Origin: JBLHKE01 sp047619485
Lineage (GTDB): Bacteria > Verrucomicrobiota > Verrucomicrobiia > Verrucomicrobiales > DEV007
NCBI GenBank assembly: GCA_047619485.1
Contig: JBLHKE010000068.1
Location: 1 to 17,072 of the forward strand
Direction of reading: 5' to 3'
DNA: 17,072 bases
Below, one piece after another: positions 11,849 to 17,072 of the stretch (position 1 is the stretch's first letter; each line of letters starts with the position of its first letter). The translations under genes were made by a program, and so were the position numbers. Below the pieces are notes generated by a model, which did not search any database, was not told the origin of the DNA, and was given only the letters and a program-made list of their open reading frames with translations.

Positions 11849-14464
11849 GTGAAAAAACCGCTCCCCACCTCCAAGTTGGCGCCAATGCTGTGCGCCTGTT
11901 TTGTCTTCGCTCTCGTCGCCGCCTTCTGGATCGCCGGTGACCGTGATTCGAACCGTGATAGCTCCGGCGAACGGATTGACCTCTCCGGGATCGTCGCGGG
12001 CAAAGGCGGTGTCGCCCTCCCGTCAAACCACCTGCGCATCGAGGCTGTCCAGGCTGATCACGACTCGACCATCAATGAGTTCGATTCCTACATGGAGGTC
12101 TGGGCCTCGTCGACCAACTCGCCGAAGTGGCTGCAGGACATCGTCATCGAAAAAGGCACCAAGGTGACGAAGATGGCGAACCAGCGTGCGATCGGATTCA
12201 ACGGCAACATGATCTGGAACCCAAACGCCTCGTGGGTTTCGCGTGCTGTCCCACTTCCAACCTCAGAGATCGGCGGCGGCGGGCCTGGCGCAGGTGGAAA
12301 TTTCAAGCCAATGCGCTCGATCCCCTACGTCTGTTTTAACCAAGGCACCTCCCCCGAGGTGGTGATGGAGGCGCGCAGCAAGGTGAAGGCTGGTTATGCC
12401 GGAGCGAGAGAAGGTGCGGTATTCAACGCGCTCGCATTCCAATTCTTCGATCCCGAGCGCTGGCTCGAGACTGCTGTCCACGGGGCAGGTCTTCTCAAAG
12501 GTGACGCGACTGTCGTCACTTGGAGCATCGTGCCAGACAACACCCCGCTCGATCCGCTCTACCCGGAAGATGGCGAGAGCGCAGCAGGCAGCAACTTCAA
12601 CGCCTTCATGAGCCGCATCTACGGCGGTCGTTCCCGCTGGCTGCCTCTGATGCGCACCGTCTTCGACTCCTGGTCGGAGAACACTGGGGTTCACTTCGTT
12701 TACGAGCCGAATGATGACGGTGCCCCATCCCCCGACTCCGACGGCGTGCGCGGAATCCGCGGTGATATCCGCGTCAGCGGACACAGGATCGACGGCGACT
12801 CGAACATCCTCGCCTACAACCGTTCGCCAAACGAGGGCGACATGGTCGTCGACACCGCCGACAACTATTACGACGACACCTCGCGCTCGAGCTTCGGCTT
12901 CCGCAGCACGCTCGGCCACGAACTCGGTCACGGCATGGGCTTGGCGCACGTCTGCCCGGCCAACCAGACCAAGCTCATGGAACCATACGGCAACGACGTG
13001 ATCCTCCTACCACAACATGACGACGTCTACGCCATGCAGACACAGTACGGGGATGGCTTCGAAGATCCGGACGCAGATCTCTTCGTCGACACGAATGACT
13101 TCTTTGAAACTGCTTCCGACCTCGGCACCTTGACAAACGGCATCATCCACAACTTCGACCCACTCAGCATCCACAATGCAATCGACGAGGATGTCCTGCT
13201 CTTCGAAACCCAGGGACACAGCGCGACCGTCACGATCAAGATGATCCCGCTCGGTTTCGAATATGACGAGATGGAACAGGACGATGCCTGCGCCAATGGC
13301 GATCCAATCAACACGCTGGAGATGCAGAATCTTGGCTGGGTTCTGATCGACACATCAAATACCGCGATACCAGACGCCGATGGCAACATTGATTACGGCG
13401 TCCAGGCAGCGATCGGAGATCCCGAAATCATCACCGACTTCCAGCTACCAGTCTCAACAGGTCCGTTCCGCGTCTACGTCTTTGGCGATGGCGGCGCGCT
13501 ACCACAACTATACTACCTCGAGATCAAACCAGAGGGTGGCGTGCTACCACCGACCTTGATCGCTGCGGACTCCGCTGCCAACGAGGCCGACGGCGCGGTG
13601 CCGATCGACCTGCAACTGTCCGAACCATACGCGCTCGAGGCGACGCTGAACTACGTGATCGAGCCAATCGATTCGGAAATCGCCGACTTTCCTCAACTCA
13701 CCGGTTCCATCACGATCCCAGCCAACGTCGACACCTTCACCGCGATGATCCCGATCACGAACGATGACATCGACGAGGCCATCGAAACCTTCCGCGTGCG
13801 CTTCACTGACCCCTACCACGTCACACTTGGCACCACCGAAGTGATCGGCACCATCCTCGACGACGACATCGACCCTGGCTTCTCCATCCAGAATGGTTTT
13901 ATCAGTATTCCGGAAGGAGATGAAGGGACATTCCCGAATGTGCGCATCATCATCAACCTCTCGGAGGCCAAGCCATCTGCGACAGCCACGGTTCAGGTGA
14001 ACCTGGTGCCCATCAATGCCACACCAGGCGTCGACTACGAGCCGTTCGTCGGGACGGTCAACATCGTGGGAGGTGCCACTACGACCCGGATCACCATCCC
14101 AATCATCGGTGACAATGAAGCTGAGGTTGACGAGACCTTCATCGTCGAACTCATCAACCCGAGCGAGGGCTTCGCGATCCTCAACGGCACCTGCCTAGTG
14201 ACGATCCAAGATGACGATTCCATGGCTCTCTTGGCGAAGAGCGTGAGTGTCTCATCAAACGCTTCTTCCGACGACATCACCATCGAGTGGGAAGCGATAC
14301 CAGAACGTCCCTACTCCATCTTCAGCTCGACCGACCTCCTCAACTGGGAGCCAGTCACAGGTGGACAGGGCATCACCACGACCACGTCCGAAGGCAAATA
14401 CACCTTCACGCCAGAGCCGGGTGATCGCCGCTTCTACCGCATGACGGACACGCTGCCCGAATAG
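11849..14464 (+). CDS. Secreted matrixin-like zinc metalloprotease with two Calx-beta domains
   Basis: An 871-residue exported protein. A basic N-terminus and hydrophobic segment (about residues 8-31) form a signal peptide or anchor. The catalytic domain carries the metzincin motif HELGHGMGLAH at H357-E358-H361-G364-H367, and Met377 in KLMEPY fits a Met-turn. The next part resembles a pre-peptidase C-terminal domain (ETASDLGTLTNG...HNAIDEDVLLFE). Two Calx-beta domains follow: about 573-675, ending ILDDD, and about 677-792, ending TIQDDD, with VDETFIVELINPS in the second. The final 70 residues (ITIEWEAIPERPYSIFSSTDLLNWEPV...RFYRMTD) are a C-terminal module common in secreted Verrucomicrobial proteins. 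It starts at GTG 11849 without a Shine-Dalgarno sequence. Calcium-dependent extracellular protein degradation or cell-surface action is inferred. The stop lies 14 bp from the convergent sulfatase stop. Confidence 0.88.
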   Translation: MKKPLPTSKLAPMLCACFVFALVAAFWIAGDRDSNRDSSGERIDLSGIVAGKGGVALPSNHLRIEAVQADHDSTINEFDSYMEVWASSTNSPKWLQDIVIEKGTKVTKMANQRAIGFNGNMIWNPNASWVSRAVPLPTSEIGGGGPGAGGNFKPMRSIPYVCFNQGTSPEVVMEARSKVKAGYAGAREGAVFNALAFQFFDPERWLETAVHGAGLLKGDATVVTWSIVPDNTPLDPLYPEDGESAAGSNFNAFMSRIYGGRSRWLPLMRTVFDSWSENTGVHFVYEPNDDGAPSPDSDGVRGIRGDIRVSGHRIDGDSNILAYNRSPNEGDMVVDTADNYYDDTSRSSFGFRSTLGHELGHGMGLAHVCPANQTKLMEPYGNDVILLPQHDDVYAMQTQYGDGFEDPDADLFVDTNDFFETASDLGTLTNGIIHNFDPLSIHNAIDEDVLLFETQGHSATVTIKMIPLGFEYDEMEQDDACANGDPINTLEMQNLGWVLIDTSNTAIPDADGNIDYGVQAAIGDPEIITDFQLPVSTGPFRVYVFGDGGALPQLYYLEIKPEGGVLPPTLIAADSAANEADGAVPIDLQLSEPYALEATLNYVIEPIDSEIADFPQLTGSITIPANVDTFTAMIPITNDDIDEAIETFRVRFTDPYHVTLGTTEVIGTILDDDIDPGFSIQNGFISIPEGDEGTFPNVRIIINLSEAKPSATATVQVNLVPINATPGVDYEPFVGTVNIVGGATTTRITIPIIGDNEAEVDETFIVELINPSEGFAILNGTCLVTIQDDDSMALLAKSVSVSSNASSDDITIEWEAIPERPYSIFSSTDLLNWEPVTGGQGITTTTSEGKYTFTPEPGDRRFYRMTDTLPE

Positions 14465-14478
14465 GCAATGAATCCGAG

Positions 14479-15903
14479 CTAGCGTCCACCGACAACCTCC
14501 CCCATCGCGCGCCTCAGGCGTTTGACGATCTCGGGTCGTTCTAGGTAGAGGTTCTTACTCTCTGCAGGATCGTTCCCCAGTTGGTAGAGCTGGCCGACTG
14601 GGCCTCCTCTGGCAGGTTTGATCCGCTTGGGATCGGAGAAGCCTCCTGATCCGAGCGCATCGATCAATTTCCAATTCCCAACGCGCACGGTCATATGGCC
14701 ACCGCCCGATTTCATCACGAGAGGTGGACGCGTAGACTTGCCCCCATCACTCCCCAGCAAGGTGGGGGAAAAGTCGAAGCTGTCTGGCCCCTCGGCCGCC
14801 TTGCGCTGATAGCCAGTGATCGCGGCAAAGGTCGCCAGCAGGTCGGTGAAGCAGATCGTCTGCGCACTCACCGAGCTGGCAGCCACCTTCTTTGGCCAAC
14901 GCACAATGAATGGCATGCGGTGCCCACCCTCCCAGGCGTCCGACTTCATCCCGCGCAGGCCAGCGACGCTGTCGTGGCCGAAACGCTCGACATCTTTGTC
15001 ATACCAGACCGGGCCATTGTCCGAGCTGAAAACGACGAGCGTGTCGTCCGCCATGCCGCTCTTTTCTACCGCGGCTAGCACACGTCCGATCATCGCGTCG
15101 ACCATCATCATAAAGTCACCATACATTCCGGCCTTGCTCTTGCCGACGAACTCATCCGAGGGCAACCACGGCGTGTGCGGCGCTGGATAGGCAAGGTAGA
15201 GCATCAGCGGCTGCTGCTTATCGTGTTTCTCAATGACCGCGACCGCCTCCTCGGTGAAACGCGGTGTGACATCCTCGAGCTTCATCTCCTTGCCGATTTT
15301 TCCAGCCCGCCAGAATTTCCCCTGGATGCGGTTCCAGACCCCACCCGCCGTGCTTTCGTTCGCCGCGATCGGCTGTGTTGGTGGCGCGACGGCGCGATCG
15401 TCGCGAATGTAGAAGTAATCAGGGATGTCGGTCGAGGCGCGGATGCCGAAAAACGAATCGAAGCCAACATCCACTGGCCCACCCGGCAGCACCCCACCAT
15501 AGCCGCCCGCTTCCTCAAACCCCAAGTGCCACTTGCCGACCATCGCCGTGCGGTAGCCCTGCGCCTTGAGCAGCGAGGCGATGGTCGTGCGATCCTTCTC
15601 GATGACCGCGTGCTTGCTCCAGCGCTTCACGTCCGCGCGGAACGGATAGCGCCCAGTCATAAGACCGTAGCGCGAGAGATGACACAGCGGCCCTGGCGCA
15701 TGGGCATCGGTGAAGCGCATCCCGTCGCGAGCCAGCGCATCAATGTTCGGCGTCGGCACCTTCGACTCGGGGTTGTAGCAACCCGGGTCGCCATATCCCA
15801 TGTCATCGACGAGGATGATAACTATATTGGGATTTCCTGCTACAACTGCCGTGGCAGTAGCGAACAGAGAGATGAGGAGTGTGCCGAGGCAGATGAATTT
15901 CAT
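14479..15903 (-). CDS. Exported type I (formylglycine-type) sulfatase with altered maturation motif
   Basis: A 474-residue protein. ATG at 15903 is chosen over an upstream in-frame start at 16038 because it begins a proper signal peptide, KFICLGTLLISLFATATAVVAG. The sulfatase core follows: NIVIILVDDMGYGD (D33, D34), TPNIDALARDGMRFTDAH, GPLCHLSRYGLMTGRYPFR, MVGKWHLGFE, AYPAPHTPW, VVFSSDNGP and MPFIVRWPKK, covering the metal- and sulfate-binding residues. The catalytic Cys74 is normally in CxPSR or CxASR so that it can become formylglycine. Here it is C-H-L-S-R with Leu76 (codon CTC). If matured, it would remove sulfate from a sulfated polysaccharide or glycan in the periplasm. The C-terminal part (LYQLGNDPAESKNLYLERPEIVKRLRRAMGE) is typical. 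The gene converges on the metalloprotease gene and diverges from the efflux lipoprotein gene. Confidence 0.93.
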   Translation of the reverse strand: MKFICLGTLLISLFATATAVVAGNPNIVIILVDDMGYGDPGCYNPESKVPTPNIDALARDGMRFTDAHAPGPLCHLSRYGLMTGRYPFRADVKRWSKHAVIEKDRTTIASLLKAQGYRTAMVGKWHLGFEEAGGYGGVLPGGPVDVGFDSFFGIRASTDIPDYFYIRDDRAVAPPTQPIAANESTAGGVWNRIQGKFWRAGKIGKEMKLEDVTPRFTEEAVAVIEKHDKQQPLMLYLAYPAPHTPWLPSDEFVGKSKAGMYGDFMMMVDAMIGRVLAAVEKSGMADDTLVVFSSDNGPVWYDKDVERFGHDSVAGLRGMKSDAWEGGHRMPFIVRWPKKVAASSVSAQTICFTDLLATFAAITGYQRKAAEGPDSFDFSPTLLGSDGGKSTRPPLVMKSGGGHMTVRVGNWKLIDALGSGGFSDPKRIKPARGGPVGQLYQLGNDPAESKNLYLERPEIVKRLRRAMGEVVGGR

Positions 15904-16182
15904 GCTGGAAAGTCTGCCGCTACACGACGCCCGAAGGGAAGCGAATAATTTTGAGGAAACTTCAAAAAGATGAAAAAGCATGAAAGCCGCACGCCTGAAG
16001 TGGGCCTTACCAAGAGACCGAGCATCACTTTCACCCATTATAAGCCTGGCGCTTCCACTTCACGCCCGAGCGCTTCGACCGCGTCCCGCGGCATCGACCA
16101 CAATTTTTGTAACTCCAGCACCCGGAGTCGTGAGGGTTGGACAGCCAAGCCGATCTCTAGTACAAGAACGGTTCCAGTTTTG

Positions 16183-17072
16183 ATGAAATCCGCCTCCAGA
16201 ACGTTGATCCAACTCACCGCGCTCTCCCTGCTGCTCCCAGGCTGCCTCCTGCTCACTGAGCCGCGCCCGGTCGAAGAGGCGAAAATCACCGCGCCACAGG
16301 CCTACCGCAGCGCCTCCACCGGCAACGAGGGAAAAATCTCCACCGGCTGGGTGTCGACCTTCCGCGACCGCGATCTCAATAAACTGGTCGATGAGGCCTT
16401 AAGGCACAACCTCGACATCCAAGAGGCGTCAGCCAACCTCAAGGCCGCCCACCAGACCCGCAAGTCGGCACGCGCCGCGCGCCTCCCTTCCATCAATGCC
16501 TCGGGCAATGCCTCACGCACCCGCCGCGGCGATGGTTTTCGCGAACCTGCCACAGACCGAACCCCATCGGTAGCCGTCACGCCAACCGCCACGACAACCA
16601 CGGTCACCACGCCAGCCGTGAGCCCGGACACGGCGATGGCCATGCAGAACGGTGGTACCACTGGCGGAGGCACTGGCGGCAGCACCACAACTGGCGCGAT
16701 GTCACTCACGACAGTCGACTACGGACTGTCACTCGACGCCTCATGGGAACTCGACCTCTGGGGACGCCTGCGAGATCTCGACAAGGCGGCGACACAAGAC
16801 TACCTCGCCGCGATCGCCGACTTCCGCGCCGCGCGGCTTTCGCTCGCAGCGAACACCGCCAAATCATGGTATGACCTCATCACCGCTCGCCAGCAACAAG
16901 CGCTCGCAGAGAAAACGCTCGCCAGCTTCAAGAGCAACCTGCGCATCACCGAACGCAACTACAAGGCAGGCGACGACACCACCAGTCCACTCGACGTCCA
17001 GTTCGGGCGCAACAACGTCGCCTCCGCCGAGCGCGCTCTCGTCAGCCAACGCCTCGCCAGCGAGGAGGCCGC
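16183..17072 (+). CDS. TolC/NodT-type outer-membrane efflux lipoprotein, N-terminal part (runs off the window)
   Basis: From ATG at 16183 the frame is open for 296 codons to the edge. It begins with a lipoprotein signal, LTALSLLLPGC, with lipidated Cys21. Then come the outer-membrane factor features: WVSTFRDRDLNKLVDEALRHN, NLDIQEASANLKAAHQTRKSARAARLPSINASG, DYGLSLDASWELDLWGRLRDL, SLAANTAKSWYDLITARQQQ and RNYKAGDDTTSPLDVQFGRNN. These are the coiled-coil helices and the first beta strands of a trimeric channel used by RND or ABC efflux pumps. An unusual insert rich in Thr, Gly, Pro and Ala lies at about residues 125-180, between the first two strands, where an extracellular loop is expected. 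No pump genes are visible upstream; they would be downstream of the window if this is an operon. Confidence 0.92.
   Translation, partial: MKSASRTLIQLTALSLLLPGCLLLTEPRPVEEAKITAPQAYRSASTGNEGKISTGWVSTFRDRDLNKLVDEALRHNLDIQEASANLKAAHQTRKSARAARLPSINASGNASRTRRGDGFREPATDRTPSVAVTPTATTTTVTTPAVSPDTAMAMQNGGTTGGGTGGSTTTGAMSLTTVDYGLSLDASWELDLWGRLRDLDKAATQDYLAAIADFRAARLSLAANTAKSWYDLITARQQQALAEKTLASFKSNLRITERNYKAGDDTTSPLDVQFGRNNVASAERALVSQRLASEEA

Noticed and set aside
12263..12949. 228-codon minus-strand frame opposite the metalloprotease
   Set aside because: It is the antisense of the catalytic domain, with Val/Ala/Asp-rich shadow composition.
15175..15948. 257-codon plus-strand frame opposite the sulfatase
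   Set aside because: The sulfatase motifs on the other strand are decisive; this frame is Arg-rich with no recognisable domain.
15904..16038. N-terminal extension of the sulfatase to an upstream in-frame start at 16038
   Set aside because: The extra 45 residues would place the signal peptide internally; the ATG at 15903 begins a normal signal peptide.
1..17072. CRISPR array, tRNA or rRNA genes
   Set aside because: No regularly spaced repeats and no cloverleaf or rRNA-like conserved segments were noticed in reading the window.

Overview
The window is a GC-rich bacterial chromosome segment that most resembles a member of the Verrucomicrobiota (PVC group), probably an aquatic or marine one. 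This is inferred from the gene mix, not from a marker gene: a large secreted prepilin-type protein with chitobiase-like modules, a Tat-exported Gfo/Idh/MocA oxidoreductase, a formylglycine-type sulfatase, a long Calx-beta metalloprotease, and several genes without a clear Shine-Dalgarno sequence. No tRNA, rRNA or CRISPR array was seen.

Layout. Bases 1-1056 hold a BlaI/BlaR1-type two-gene operon on the minus strand. Its promoter carries a perfect palindromic operator between the -35 and -10 boxes, with a second degenerate copy at the start site. A divergent 12-helix MFS transporter follows (1057-2421). Next comes a 171-bp MITE-like element with perfect 22-bp terminal inverted repeats (2443-2613). 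Abutting it, a pair of near-identical REP-like direct repeats (2612-2640 and 5415-5444) flanks a 774-residue pseudopilin-like protein on the minus strand. The long AT-rich region upstream of that gene contains its probable promoter and a broken reading frame.

A cytoplasmic-type Gfo/Idh/MocA oxidoreductase (5484-6503) overlaps the first 32 codons of a PIG-L/LmbE deacetylase that ends abruptly, so the sugar-processing pair looks broken. After about 235 bp of debris there is a minus-strand gene for a conserved-looking protein with the residue pattern of an atypical protein-kinase-like fold (6833-7855). Divergent from it is a compact operon of a 91-residue ferredoxin-like-fold candidate, an MlaE-type permease and an MlaF-type ATPase (7987-9810), with no MlaD following.

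A 326-bp hairpin-rich region separates mlaF from the convergent Tat-dependent oxidoreductase (10137-11627). Divergent from that is a secreted matrixin-like zinc metalloprotease with two Calx-beta domains (11849-14464), which converges tail to tail on an exported sulfatase (14479-15903). The sulfatase keeps the other family motifs but has CHLSR in place of the CxPSR/CxASR maturation motif. The window ends inside a TolC/NodT-type outer-membrane efflux lipoprotein (16183 onward).

How the parts relate. The exported sulfatase, exported oxidoreductase and metalloprotease suggest scavenging of sulfated or complex extracellular polymers. MlaEF and the outer-membrane factor concern envelope lipid traffic and efflux. 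The BlaI-type operon is a stress- or antibiotic-sensing module. No single clearly new multi-gene system is evident. The strongest leads are the kinase-like protein beside the Mla genes, the altered sulfatase motif, and the repeat-flanked pseudopilin cassette.
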